A stretch of 64,000 nucleotides of DNA from Helianthus annuus (lineage: Eukaryota; Streptophyta; Magnoliopsida; Asterales; Asteraceae), in contig NC_035449.2 of assembly GCF_002127325.2 (NCBI RefSeq), forward strand, positions 144,932,946 to 144,996,945, written 5' to 3'. Under the pieces are notes generated by a model that ran no database searches, was not told the origin of the DNA, and saw nothing but the letters and a program-made list of their open reading frames with translations. The translations under genes and the position numbers were made by a program. This document shows positions 42,601 through 55,800 of the stretch, one piece after another; positions within the stretch are counted from its first letter, which is position 1; each line of letters begins with the position of its first letter.

Positions 42601-44990
42601 TTGCCCAGTTACTATAAAAAAGTTTGAAAACATTATATTTGGTTGTTCATTTATTTAGAAACCCAACCCTCTGCGTTAAATTGAGTCATTTATGGGTCAA
42701 TACTCAATAATATTTGCTTATTGGTGACATATATACGTGTTTTTAATTTGTTACCTGGTACATGTTTTTCGTAACGTAAAAAGTATTGATAAGAAAAATC
42801 ATGAAAATAGACACTTCATCAGTGAAATTACCAAAATAAAGAATGGCCATTGCCCATTGATACATACATACTGTTATCTATGTGGGTCTGGTTATTGCAC
42901 CGTCGAGGGACCCAAACAACACTATGCATGGGTCACACCAATATAGAACCAAACAGTAGAATAAATAAAGCAGCTAAACAAATGAGAAGTTACCTCTATG
43001 CTGGACGACAGAGAGTCGCCGAAGTGCGCCAGTGTGTGGGAAGAATAGCAGATTAGGTATCGCAGATTCACGGGAGTAAACGGAAACCGACCACTGTGAA
43101 TGCAAAAACATTAGGCATTAAAGATAATGGTTTGAAACAGTAAATCCGCAATAGTTTTGCGGAACATATACAAAATGAATTGACAAAGATAACACACAAC
43201 AAACCCGCATGTATCGCTCAGCCTTCGTATCAACTATTCTTGCACCCTAGTATATAACACAAATGTAAGAAACTTAAATAAAGTTATGAAACCTTGAAAT
43301 TTGGTAGTAAACTATTTGAAAATGGTCAATCAGGTTGAAAGTTGCCAAGAGCCGATGTCAAAGATTTGCATTGTCGTAATAATATTGTACATGGTTAATA
43401 TAACTAACGCATTAACTATTTATTAACATAGTTTCAACAAATTAGAAAGAAAGAGTGTTTTAAAGCTCAAGTTATAATATATTCAGTCAAATTAACAAAA
43501 CCCCATGTCAAAGAAAATAATAACACATAACAAAAGTATATCCGATCAAATGTAAAACCCGTTAACAACGAACACATCAATGTTAAATATCAAAAACCAA
43601 CCCATATCAGTGTAGCACAATGGTAAATATTAAAAATGTTCTTCAGGCATTTCATCGAACAACACGTATGAACATTCCTAGTCACAAGATTTACCAAAAC
43701 CCTCTGTCCCCATCGCATTCATGTCACTTTAAAAAACCCTAATCTGAACAAAAAAAAATGATGGAGAAGATAATTGACCAAAAAATGGGAACACACCATA
43801 CAATAATTGACATACCTTGATTTCATGAGCCAAGAGAGCGATGGCCTTCAAATCGACAACTTTGATGGTGTGATGACATCAGTGCTTCAACTTTCAGAGA
43901 GGTAACTGTTCCATATAAGCAGCATGCTGAAATGCAATAGAAGTCATGAGAAAAAATGATGACCATAAAAATTAACCTATCATCACCCGCGTTCCCAAGC
44001 TTGAATCAGTCGATTGTTTGTTGTAGAAATCTTGGAATAACAGTTCAATGAACAGCAAACACAAAGTTAGAAATCAGATACTATATGCGATTTAAAAGAA
44101 ACTGAACCCTATACCTCAATATGAACTCGTAAAGAAATAAAATACAATCCAGGTTTGTATCTATACAATAAATATCAAGAATTGGATTTTTGAAAGATAA
44201 GACAAATAAATTATTCTAATCTATAACATCATATTAGTAATCCACAAAACAATAATATGAGACACATAATTCACTCAAAATCAAACCTTGACTTTGTTTA
44301 CCAAGACTTAATAGTTACAGCATGTTCACGTAATTGCCATGAAATTGATGCCCTAATATCATTCTTCACAAATTGAATAAATGAAAAAACATAAATTAAC
44401 ACTAATTTCAGAACCATAATTCCAGAAGGTGTGCAAGCTTGTCCAGCAATATCAATTACAAATCAGGCCACAAAAGTTACACGTGCCCTATTTTGAATCA
44501 ACAAATTTGCTGCATCACAAAAGCCTAATAGGAACCACAAGAACCCTAAAGAAAACAAACAAAGAAGTTCAACTACCTATTGTAAAATTAGAAACTGAAT
44601 ACCTATTGTATCGAAAATTAGGGTTTTCGATAACAGAACTAAATTAAAATAGCAGACGAAAACATAATCAAATAAGAAGAATACATGGTTAATAAAAACG
44701 GGATAAACTCAATTCAGATTGAGCACAGGGTTAATCAAATCGGGATAAACTCAAAGATGGTTGAACACATGGTAAATCAAATCGGGATAAACTCAAACGG
44801 GTTGAACACATGGTTAATCAAATTGAATACCCGAATCATAATCACGTCTTCAATGATTTAGTATAATCAGGAAAAAGATGAAATTGATTTTTTTTCTTGA
44901 ATCTGGGTTTTCGAAAAACCCTAATTGATAAAGAAAGCATACATATTAGAGATGAAAAATCACGAATACAAAAGGGGCAGATCTGACCTT
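39700..44990. other. Helitron D interior without a recognised gene
   Basis: AT-rich, intron-like DNA contains scattered short exon-like pieces that I cannot name. Examples are minus-strand TEKPIFGGAAGLMGNSGG (about 39710-39795), plus-strand FLEFYDNLNHGRAALQGFSS (about 40150-40210) and plus-strand MSQESDGLQIDNFDGVMTSV before a GT at about 43902. An (AAT)n microsatellite lies at about 41318-41350. Phrases such as 'gggataaactcaa' repeat near 44700-44830. Several captured genes may be shredded here. Confidence 0.35.
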
Positions 44991-45519
44991 CTTGTTTGCG
45001 ATAAAGATATTGAAGATGAAAGCTGTAGAAGATGAATCGTCAAAGTGCAAGGATTGTCTTAGATTTAGGGTTTGTGATATGTAATAAGATTGAAAAGAAA
45101 GAGTTTAAACAGAATGGAAAGTCTGGTGAATTTATTGATGATGAAACGTATCAATCACTCTTTGATAAAAAAGAGCGGACAAATGAGATAAACGAGAATA
45201 GAGGTTTGGCGCTCAAAGAGAATTCTCTACACAAAGAGAGTGTCCACATCATCAAAATGATTGGCTAAAAATAGGCCTTGTGGCCAATTCATTTAGTATA
45301 ATAGATAGATATTTGTTTTTGATTTGTTTTTCAATTTTTCAACTAATTCACTCATATCCTTTTTTTATGACGAATTTTTATTCTTGTTATTTATGAGAGT
45401 TGAACTTAAAACCTCCAAACCTAGTTGTTTCTAAAAGTCTTACGTTTCTAGTGGTCCACCAACCCCATTGGTTAATTCACTCATACGATACAACCCATAA
45501 ATGAATTTCATTCTTTTGT

Positions 45520-46018
45520 GGCAAATTAGATTTAAATAATCCCAACTCAGTTATTTGCCGATGATAATCCAAACTGCTCCACTTTTGGCCGATAATAGTC
45601 TACGTTAAAAATAGATTAACGGAGTTAAGTTTTTTTCCCAATTACAAACCTATGTTTTAGGACTTTTGATTAGAATGAGGATACGAGTTGATTGATGTAA
45701 AATTTACCTCGTACTGCCCCAAACGATGAAAACGGTGCTTCAATTCGGGTGTTAAACTTCCAATTAACAAAAATCAAGCCCTTTGGAGCACCGTTTCGAG
45801 GTAAGTTTGACATAAATCGACTCGTATCCTCGTTCTGATCAAAATCTCTGAAACATCGGTTTGTAATTCGGAAAAAAACTTAACTCCGTTAAGCTATTTT
45901 TAACGGCGAACTATTATCGGCCAAACGTGGATTAGTTCGAATTATTATCGGCAATAACTAAATTGAGATTATTATCGATCAAATTGAGAAAGTTATGATT
46001 ATTTAAATCCAATTTGCC
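45520..46018. mobile_element. fold-back MITE of 499 bp with long arms
   Basis: The ends are GGCAAATTAGATTTAAATAATC and, reversed, GGCAAATTGGATTTAAATAATC. The inverted arms extend most of the way to the centre (about 45760), sharing 'aacggagttaagttttt', 'gaggatacgagt' and 'acctcg' blocks. A transcript would fold into a stem of about 200 bp with bulges. No target duplication is evident, and MULE-type or fold-back origins are possible. Confidence 0.8.
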
Positions 46019-47442
46019 TTCCTTTCTATATTGATCGGATCATAAATGCATTTCATTCTTTGTATATTGATCGGATAAGACTTGTGACAAACATACACAA
46101 TAGACAGTGAATGCTTATTGTTTAGTAGGATTAGAATAAGACAGATGTTGATAAATCTTAGTCTAATATGCGATTATAGAACTATATTTTATTCCCATAC
46201 TCCATTATTACCTTAATTTTTATTTACTTTTATTATCCAAGGAATTAAAAATATGAAAACTAAAAAAACAATAGATTAGTAGATTTCTCTATTACGAAAA
46301 GACAAAGGAAATAAAAAAAATAGATTAGTAGATTTCTTTATTACGAAAAGACAAAGGAAATAAAAAAGAAAAAAGTTTATGATTATGGTTTGGGTAAACA
46401 GGTATAGGTTGGGCGCCACTTAATACAATATCCGCGAATTTCTTTGAAGCTAATTTTTTTATCTGTCAGATTCAGATTTGGGTTCTGGTTTGATTGTCAA
46501 CCCTGATAATGTTAAGTCATTGGGTTCGACCAGCAATTCATTTATCATGGCGACTTTTGAAACAATTCCAACAACAGTGAAAAGAATACAAACAATCATA
46601 GCATGGAAAGATCTCTAGAAAATATTAGCAAAATAATTATCATTGACCTGAATGGGTAGCATACATTGTGTGCCAATTCCGTGGTTTGAAAGTCATTTTT
46701 TCTCCCTGGGACAAAGAATGCAATGCTCACGGGAATTGTACGCGATGAAAGTAACCAAGCCCCTCACCACACACGCTAGTATTCCTAGACAATCATGTCT
46801 TCCTAACCAATATTAGAACACAACCCACGCAACCACAAGCCCGTGAATCTTCTGGCGGGAACAACAAATGGCTTCTTTTTTCAAGTACACTGCCCAATCC
46901 GAATTGGCTCCCGCCATTCCAACCAGACCCATCACACCTAATAACCAGACTTGAAAACCTCTATGATGTCAGAACTAATCTTACAGTACAAACCCAATTC
47001 CTGAACCCATACTCAACCTATTGAATCCCCTTGTCACTTTCCTAAGAAACCTATAACTGACTCATGACGTACTAGCAATGATCACCCCACACCAGCAAAC
47101 ACCACATAAACCGACGCGCAAATCCTTGGAAGAATCTTATCGTCCCCGTCATGCCAAGTGAACGAGCCTAAAACTCATTGACCATCACTAAAATAGACAA
47201 TAAGAGACGAAAAGGCTCACCTTTAGAATGACTTCGGTATGACTTCTTTATCCACAATACCAAAAACCCTAACCCATGGTTTATGTGAAATACATTGACG
47301 CCCATACGAACCTAGACGCCCTTCATCTGTTGAAATGTCTGAAAGATAATATGATTTTGTTTTTTAATAAAATAACCCATTTTAGTGTTGTTTGTATGCA
47401 AATCCTATCTGAATTGATTAATGTGTATTATTTAAGTGATTT
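46019..47442. other. unassigned repeat-poor AT-rich DNA
   Basis: A direct repeat of about 50 bp (about 46269-46320 and 46320-46368, 'agattagtagatttct' through 'gacaaaggaaataaaaaa') is present. From 46600 to 47270 the sequence is GC-richer and could be a decayed coding element, but no frame is convincing and I recognise nothing. Confidence 0.35.
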
Positions 47443-48959
47443 TGTAACGCCCCAAAACTCGAATGTTTAATTCACTAGTATGTTTCCATGTTATATGGCA
47501 TAATGTGATTTAACTAGTTTTTTTAAATAACTTAGTTAAAATATAAGTTAGATAACAAGGATTTAAGTTTGGGGCAAATGGAAAAGAATGGCAAACATGA
47601 GGGACTAAAAGTGGTGGATTGGGTTTAAGTTTATAAAACAAAACACCCGAATGTGCAATGTGTGTGTGTGTGTCGTGCACGGAGAAGGAAAGAGAAGAGA
47701 AATCACCTCTCAAGAATAAATATACAAATTCAGCCTAAATCAAGGCCAAAACTGAATGAAAAACATTGCATGAATGAAGATTTCTCATCATTTAGCCCGA
47801 ATAAGCATGTGGCAAGTTGTTGAATTTAATTTGGTGATTTTGTATGAAGTAGGTTTATGATCAATCAATGAATTAGTATGGAACTAAGCATTGATATATG
47901 TTAGAATCACCATATGGGACATGAATTATGCCCACTTGTAGTAGTAAGGATGATCATATGGGTGAATCACCCATGTCTAATTCTTGTGAAATTTTGATGT
48001 ATGATGTTGCATGTGATGAATTCTTGTTAGATAAATTAACAATGATATGGAAATAATTGATGGTTAGTTATGTTGATGAATGAAAGCAAGAAGTAGGAAG
48101 TAAAGCATGAAATACTTGTACATTATGCTTAGATAGTGGTATGCACACCAAGTATTTGATGAAATGCCTAGGTGAAATAAATAGATAAAATTGTATGCAA
48201 GTGATGGATGAAAATGTATAGATTGTGGATATGATGAATTTGATAGTAAACTAAACTTGAGAAATATGTTTTAGATGGAATACATGTATGAAATTTAATT
48301 GATGAGATGATTTGCTAAGAAGCACGCATTAGGGGCTTGTACTCTATGCTTGAAAGGTGTGATACACATTATGTGTTTAATTGATTGTGTAGTTGGGTCA
48401 AGAGGTGAAATTGGTTTCATTGTAAGACATGTTGATTTACTAGTAAGGATAATGTTAGGATCATGTTAAATTAGCAAATCTTGAATGATGTTGTCAATCG
48501 TAGAATCACAAGAATAGTAGAATGTGTGGGATTGCATATAAATGTCTATGTGTGTGACTAGTTGATCATGTGGTTTGATGGGTCATACAATATGAGTATG
48601 AAGTGTGTATGGTATGGTGGTTATGCTCTAATATGTCAAGATGAATGTGTGTGTCTAATTGGGAAGTTGGAATACTTGATAGTTGACTTTCTAAAAAGTC
48701 AACGAATGTGGAAATGATGTGGTTAGGTTTTCTAACATGATTGTAAGATTAGGAAGATCATGTGGGGCATGATAGATCATTATGTGTTAAAATTGATGAT
48801 ATGATGAATTGTATGGATTTGGAATAATGAATTGTTAATCTATGCCTTGTGGTTGTTACTTTTACAAATGAAGATCAATGTAAGATATGAGTTGGATATG
48901 ATTTGATGATATGTATGATCACGTATGCTAACAAGATTTGAATGTAATGACATGTTAAG
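47443..48959 (+). mobile_element. LTR fragment
   Basis: It begins TGTAACGCCCCAAAACTCG, a typical Gypsy LTR start, and continues as AT-rich non-coding DNA with a (TG)n tract near 47660. No LTR end was found before another LTR starts at 48960, so it is truncated or interrupted by that element. Confidence 0.45.
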
Positions 48960-49484
48960 TGTAACACCACGTAAAAACGTGTCCAATTATGTATAGACAC
49001 GTGTCCTAAACTCTAAATATGTGAAAGATTGAGTTTGAGGGACTAAAGTTGACAAACAAAGAAAATACGTAAGCGAAGGGACTAAAAGTGTCAACATGCC
49101 AAACTTGTGCCTCTGAATGACCATACGTGAAGAAAATATTCTTAAATTGGTGATTAATTGGATTTAAGAAGCCGTTTATGAAAATAATCGGAAGATTATA
49201 AAACTACAAGGGTTAAACGTGTCAACATGTCAATTTTGACCTCTAAGTGACCTTTTAACGAAATCGAGGCTTCGAAATATTCAAATATACTCCCAAGGAT
49301 AAGTGATAAAAATTTCATGTGGTTTCGAGATCGTTAAGCATGTTTTCAAGGCTTTGGGCTATAAGTGTCAACTTGATGAAACTTGCATTCATAATGATAT
49401 TTAATGAACTCGAGCCTAACGAAGTTAGTTTATTCATCCTTGAGCTTCATCAAACTAACTACAAGGGCCATATATGTCAACAAT

Positions 49485-52400
49485 TGTCACACCCCGATTT
49501 CCACGTGTATCACCGGTGGGCCCGGTGGGGGATTACCGTGACGTAGTTGGCAACATTATAGTCAAACCACACAATATATATGAATGCACAGCGGAAGCAA
49601 TAAGATAATGTATTTCAACATTTAGTGTAATATCAGTGTAGCACCATTGTTGAAATAATAATCCACAGGGGATCAAATAAAAATATCAAAAATATTGTTC
49701 AACAGACTTCAGGCATCTTAAGCTTGCGAGACTTCTAATGATGCTAAGGAGAAATCCCAGCCAATTACGCCTAGTACCTGCATTTAGTCTTTTTTGGGAA
49801 AATATGTCAGTTTACACTGGTAAATACATTCAACTGACACTTTTGTAAAATGTTTGATAAAATTGGTTTAAATGCTCAAGACACAAACTCTTTATAACTT
49901 GGGATAATTTATAATCAAATCTTGTAAAGAATTACATGTTACTATGCGTTTGGTCGCCCGAGTCGTATCGGGTTAAAGTTTAATAGACACACCACATAGT
50001 ATAAAACCGTGGCGGGTAACCAACGGCTACACTTTTATAATTATAGACATAATGCCGGGTGTACGCCTACACCGGGATGTCAAGGTCGTGGCCATTCGTA
50101 AATGCTGCCAAGGATATCCGGGACATGGTCATTAAGCCCCCAAAGGCTTTAAGCCAACAAAACAGTTTTTAAATGGGTCACATTGATAATACCCAACTAC
50201 TAATGAGTTGGGGTCAATTGCCCGACCAAGCGGTATTTTAGATACCGTAACCCAAGCCCGTATAACGGAAAATAAGTTAAAGTATTTACCTTTGCAAGTA
50301 TAATCCTTAATTGAGTAAATCACAGATAGCTTTTACTGGTCTCCTACTCTGGAACGAAGTTTTTAAAATAACCTATTAGAATCCTAACGGGTCTTTATAT
50401 TTGCCGTAGCCTAGACCGGTTAGTTTCAAAGTATAGTTACGGTTTAATCGCGTGAAAGGCGAAAACCGTGAATGGAGTGTGATTTTGACCCAACAAGTTT
50501 GAAGACTTGTTTTATTTGGGTATAATAATCATACTCTGGATTTTGGGGTTAAAACAATATGGTTTGACCCGTTTCGGCTAACTTATGTAAACTAGTTACA
50601 TAAGCCGAACCGTGCGCGCTAAAGGCGCAACGGGTAACCGTAGGAGTCCTACACTGTTTTCCTAAGTCAACATGCCTTAAAGAGGTTGTGGTATCAGTAG
50701 GATACCTTTCATAATGCCCGTAACGAGTTTAAGTTGTTATTATGCCCCGTAGGGGTATTTCGGTCTTTTTAAAGATTATAAAAGAGGTTTTAGAGTTCTA
50801 CAGGAAATATGAGTTTCCCAAACAGTTTATAAAGTCTAAGATACTTTATTTATTATTTAAAATCAGTAGCAACTGGAATCGGGTCAAAAGACCTTGTAGA
50901 ACTCAAGTTATGGCCGAAAAGGGCATATTCGGTATTTACCGAACCGTTGCCATAACCGCAGGTTATGAGCAGGTTAAAAATAATTAAAAATCTTTAAAAA
51001 TCCCCAAATATTATTTTACAACAGTGAGTAAAAGTTTTGGTGTCGAAATCCAGGTTTAGATAGGCGTTATGCTAATTGCGCTATTTAATTACTAAAGTTT
51101 CGCAATTTGCGCTATTTAGCATAACTCCTATTCTGGACCTCGGATTGACATGAAATTTTAGGGACATGCTTAGAAATTAGTAACCAAGGTCATGATCCTT
51201 TCACGTGTCCGAAATTCTCGTTTTAAATTAAAAAGGGCGTTACGGTCAACTTTTAAGCATTTAACGGAAATGTGTAAAAGACTCGGACAAACAACGAACC
51301 GGTCACAGAGGGTTATACCATCATGTAACCTGGTCCTAAGAGAGTCCTAAGGCATATCTAAATCAAAATTTAACGGGTCAGAACTGAAGTCAATGCAAAA
51401 GTCAGACTTTTGCGACTTTCGGCTCCGAACTGGGTCAAAACAACAAATGGCCGGATCAAACAAGCTTAGACTAGTTTATATACTTATTATCATGTTTTAT
51501 GAGTGTTCAAAGAGGTCATATATCATCTACATTACAGATTATGCACGAAATCGCAAAACGACATTTCTGTTGACTTTTTCTAAGCACGTTTGACTCGATA
51601 TTTGAACTAGTTATAGTGGGAATCAGAGGGTGCCCTTTTAGGGGTTTAATGCCCACATGATTACCATCATATAACTATCTTTGATCCGACAAATCACTGG
51701 ACCATTCGTGATTTATCGCCATGTCAATCGTTAATTACGACGGATTGACTTTTAGGCTAAAACTATTGAAAAATGAAACCACAAAGGGTTAGGCAACTTA
51801 CAGAAGCTTGGTGCGCGAATTAGGATGCTAGAAGAAAGCTTTGGAGCTCCAGAAGTGAGTTAGAATGCAGGTTTGAGTGTGATTTCACTTATGTGCAATG
51901 TATGCCCTTTTATAGTGGATTTCCAAGCACAAGATCATTACAACTCAACCTACAAGGGAGTATGGATGATCAGCAGGTGGCCTTTGGTGCTAGGAGGCAA
52001 GTAGAGGGCGCCCATGCATCATTTATTGCACTTTTGATCGTTCACAACTCCAAACAACAAGTCTGTCCAAAGTTTCTGCATCTGGGCGGTTCACGCGGCC
52101 CGCATTAGATTTCATGCAGCTTGTACGCGGGCCGCATGGATCTTCATGTCAGACGCGTATCCACAGATGGCTCGCGGCCCGCTTCAACTTATGTGTTTCA
52201 CTCAGGCGGGCCGCCTGAGGCCTGTTTTCAAAGATTTTTAAATCTTTTGTAATGATTAACCGAATCTTTGTAATTAATAACCTGACCTTTCGGGTTTGAA
52301 GGGGTAACTTTGCAATTTGGCCCTCGGTTAATTACAATTAAGGGCCTCGTGCCATTTACCCGCACTGTCAAGTCCCCGGTTAATTTAGTTACTATCCGGA

Positions 52401-52841
52401 AAGCCTTAACTTTCATTGTTGACGCTTTTAACCCTTCTCGTACGAATTTGATCATAACTTTCTCGTTTTAAAACGGAACTTCGCGGAATTTATACAGTAC
52501 ATTCTAGTGAGCGTATTTTACTGTTACAAAGCCTCGGGTTCGTCAAAGGGCCACTCAGAGGTATAATTAAACATGTTGACACAGTTAACCCCTGCAGCTT
52601 GTAATCTCTCACTTTCTTCCGTGTTTCGCTTCCGTACGATCCATGATTTATTCGTTTGAAGGTACGAGCATCGTTTAGGGTTACTATACAATATATTTAC
52701 CCTTTGTTGACATTTATAACCCTCGAATTTACATACTTTCAAGGTTTGTCAACTTTAGTCCTTTATTTAATATTTAATGCCACGTGTAAACTCATGACAC
52801 GTGTTAACACATTATTGGACACAAAATTTCGAGGTGTTACA
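49485..52841 (-). repeat. 3' LTR of the chromovirus
   Basis: It spans 3357 bp, with plus-strand ends TGTCACACC and GGTGTTACA. In element orientation it begins at 52841. A TATA box (plus-strand CTTTTATAG, 51907-51915) has four GCGGCCCGC/GCGGGCCGC boxes upstream of it (52095, 52127, 52174, 52206). Small frames inside (50742-50987, 51893-52108) recur in the other LTR only because the LTRs are duplicates. Confidence 0.92.
52095..52214 (-). promoter_or_regulatory. four alternating GC boxes upstream of the LTR TATA
   Basis: GCGGCCCGC (52095), GCGGGCCGC (52127), GCGGCCCGC (52174) and GCGGGCCGC (52206) alternate in orientation with starts 32, 47 and 32 bp apart. The same set is at 62425-62544 in the other LTR, where the third box is mutated (GAGGCCCGC). 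They lie 180-300 bp upstream of the TATA box in element orientation. Confidence 0.65.
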
Positions 52842-52856
52842 TCCTCACCCCCTTAA
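52842..52856 (-). other. polypurine tract
   Basis: On the minus strand TAAGGGGGTGAGGA immediately precedes the 3' LTR start TGTAACACC, the expected position for plus-strand DNA priming. Confidence 0.85.
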
Positions 52857-52876
52857 AATAAATCTCGACCCAAGAT

Positions 52877-55800
52877 TTACTCGAACAAATAAGGGTATTT
52901 CTCTTTCATCGTGGCTTCAACTTCCTACGTGAATTCGGGACCTCTACGGGCATCCCACTTGACCTTTATTATAGGTACATGCTTCCTTCGAAGCTTCTTC
53001 ACCTGTCGATCTTCAATCGACAAAGGTTTTTCCACAAATTTTAAGCTCTCATCTATATGCACATCTGTGTGTGGGATCACCAATGATTCATCAGCGAAGC
53101 ACTTCTTTAGATTGCAGATGTGGAACACATTATGAATTCCATTGAGCTCCTCCGGTAAGTTTAGCTTATAGGCAACTGACCTGACCCGTTCAATAACCTC
53201 GAAAGGTCCTATGTATCTCGGGCTTAGTTTGCCTTTCTTACCGAAACGCATCACCCCCTTCCAGGGTGATACTTTAAGTAGCACTTTTTCACCTACTTCG
53301 AAGTGAAAATCTTTACGCTTTGGATCCGCGTAACTCTTCTGCCTATCTCGGGCAGCTTTGAGACGGTCTCGAATCTGGACAATCTTGTCCGTCGTCTCGA
53401 AGACTATATCTGGTCCTGATAACTGGACATCTCCAACTTCCGCCCAACAAACAGGCGATCTACACTTTCTACCGTATAATGCCTCGAAAGGCGCAACCTT
53501 AATGCTGGTATGGTAGCTATTGTTGTAGGAGAATTCGATTAGGGGTAGGTTCTTATCCCAACTACCACCCAAATCGACAGCACATGCACGCAGCATGTCT
53601 TCCAATGTTTGAATAGTACGCTCACTCTGACCGTCTGTCTGAGGATGGTAAGCCGTACTAAAATTCAAACGTGTGCCCAAAGATTGCTGGAAACTCTTCC
53701 AGAAATGCGACGTGTATCTAGTATCCCGATCAGAGATAATAGACACAGGTATGCCATGCAAGGCTACAATCTTATCAACGTATAACTGGGCTAACATGTC
53801 GGAGCTATAAGTCTCCTTGATGGGTAAGAAATGCGCTGATTTAGTCAGCCTATCAACGATAACCCATATTGTGTCATTTCCTTTCCTTGTCTTGGGTAAC
53901 TTGGTAATAAAATCCATAGTTACACATTTCCACTTCCATTCGGGAAGTTCAGGCTATTGTAGCAAGCCAGATGGCTTTTGATGCTCAGCCTTGACTTGCG
54001 CACAAGTTAAGCATTTCGCTACATAAGCGGCTACAGACTTTTTCAAGCCTATCCACCAATAATTTGCCTTTAGATCCTGATACATCTTATCAGCTCCCGG
54101 GTGAACAGAATATTTGGAACTATGGGCTTCCTGGAGGATAACATCTCGTAGTCCTCCATAAATTGGAACCCATATTCGTCCATTCAAACGTAAAATTCCG
54201 TCCTTGCTAAGAGTTAACTGCTCCTCAGTTACTCCTAACTTTTCCTTAGGGTAATTAGCTTCCAACACAGCCTCTCGCTGTGCAGCTAATATCCTTTCAA
54301 TCAAATTATTCCTGACTTCAATGCTCTTGGCATTGATTCGGATGGGTTTCACCCTTTCCTTTCTACTCAGGGCATCAGCGACTACATTCGCTTTGCCGGG
54401 ATGATATCTGATCTCACAATCATAATCATTTAAAGTTTCCATCCAACGGCGTTGCCTCATATTTAGCTCCTTCTGATTAAACAGATGTTGAAGGCTCTTG
54501 TGATCTGAATAGATCACGAACTTGATACCATACAGGTAATGCCTCCACAGTTTTAGTGCGAACACAACGGCACCCAGCTCCAAGTCATGGGTGGTGTAAT
54601 TCTTATCGTGCACCTTTAACTGTCTTGAAGCATAGGCAATAACTTTGCCTTTTTGCATGAGCACACACCCCATGCCAGTGTGTGATGCGTCGCAGTAAAC
54701 TACGAACTCCACGGTACCTTCCGGTAGTGTCAACACAGGGGCGTTGCTTAGCTTTTGCTTTAAAATATCAAAGGACTCTTGCTGCTTAGGGCCCCAAACA
54801 AATTTTTCCTTCTTCTTGGTCAAGGAAGTTAAGGGTGCAGCAATCCTTGAAAAATTTTCAATGAATCGCCTGTAGTATCCTGCTAACCCCAGGAAACTAC
54901 GAATCTCAGTAGGCGTCTTTGGCTCTTGCCATTTCATGACAGCCTCTACTTTAGCGGGATCCACCTGGATACCACGCTCGCTGACAACGTGTCTAGAAAT
55001 TGGACTGCTCGTAGCCAGAATTCGCACTTAGAGAATTTGGCATAGAGTTTCTCCTGATGTAGCAGCTTCAGAATACAGCGAAGGTGTTTCTCATGGTCAG
55101 CTTGGTTCTTCGAGTATATAAGAATGTCGTCGATGAAAACAATGACGAATTTATCTAAGTACGGCTTGCAGACGCAATTCATGAGATCCATGAACGCAGC
55201 CGGTGCATTAGTGAGCCCAAAAGGCATCACTAGGAACTCGTAGTGACCGTAGCGAGTCCTAAATGTTGTTTTATGTACGTCCTCATCTCTGACTTTCAGT
55301 TGATGGTAGCCTGACCTCAAGTCAATCTTTGAAAAATAACTTGCTCCTTGTAACTGATCGAACAAATCGTCGATCCTCGGCAAGGGATATCTATTCTTTA
55401 TCGTGACTTTATTAAGTTCGCGATAGTCGATGCACAGACGCATCGATCCGTCCTTCTTCTTCACAAACAAGACAGGTGCTCCCTAGGGAGACGAACTAGG
55501 TTTGATGAAACCTTTAGCTAGCAGTTCATCCAGCTGGGTCCTTAACTCCTTCATTTCGGTCGGTGCTAGCCTGTAAGGCGCTCTAGCAATAGGTGCTGCT
55601 CCAGGGATGATATCAATCCTGAATTCCACTTGTCTATCTGGTGGCAACCCAGGTAGATCTTCAGGGAAAACTTCTGGATACTCCGAAATGACGGGAATGT
55701 CTTCTATCTTTGGTTTAGGCTCTTCAATGATCACCTGTGCCATGTAGATGACACAACCCTTCTTTAGACATTTTGAAGCTTTGAGCATAGTCACTTGCTC

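Larger units (their letters stand above)
37501..45305 (-). mobile_element. Helitron D region (one 5' end, two candidate 3' ends)
   Basis: On the minus strand a 5' end TCTATTATACTAAATG lies at 45305 (T at 45306). A canonical 3' end, hairpin CCCGTGTAATACACGGG and CTAG with host A/T context, lies at 37504-37501. A second hairpin CCGCGAAGCTCGCGG followed by CTAG lies at 38915-38912 but has C instead of T after it. Either one Helitron contains an internal old terminus, or a Helitron (38912-45305) sits inside an older one whose 5' part is lost or unrecognised. A RepHel remnant supports the outer terminus. Confidence 0.55.

Noticed and set aside
50742..50987. 81-codon ORF in both chromovirus LTRs as a gene
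   Set aside because: Duplicated only because LTRs are identical; it crosses LTR control sequence, starts by chance and has no known domain.
55483..55485. TAG between protease and RT as programmed stop readthrough
   Set aside because: It replaces a conserved Trp codon, other nonsense changes and a frameshift follow, and plant chromoviruses normally encode gag-pol in one frame.
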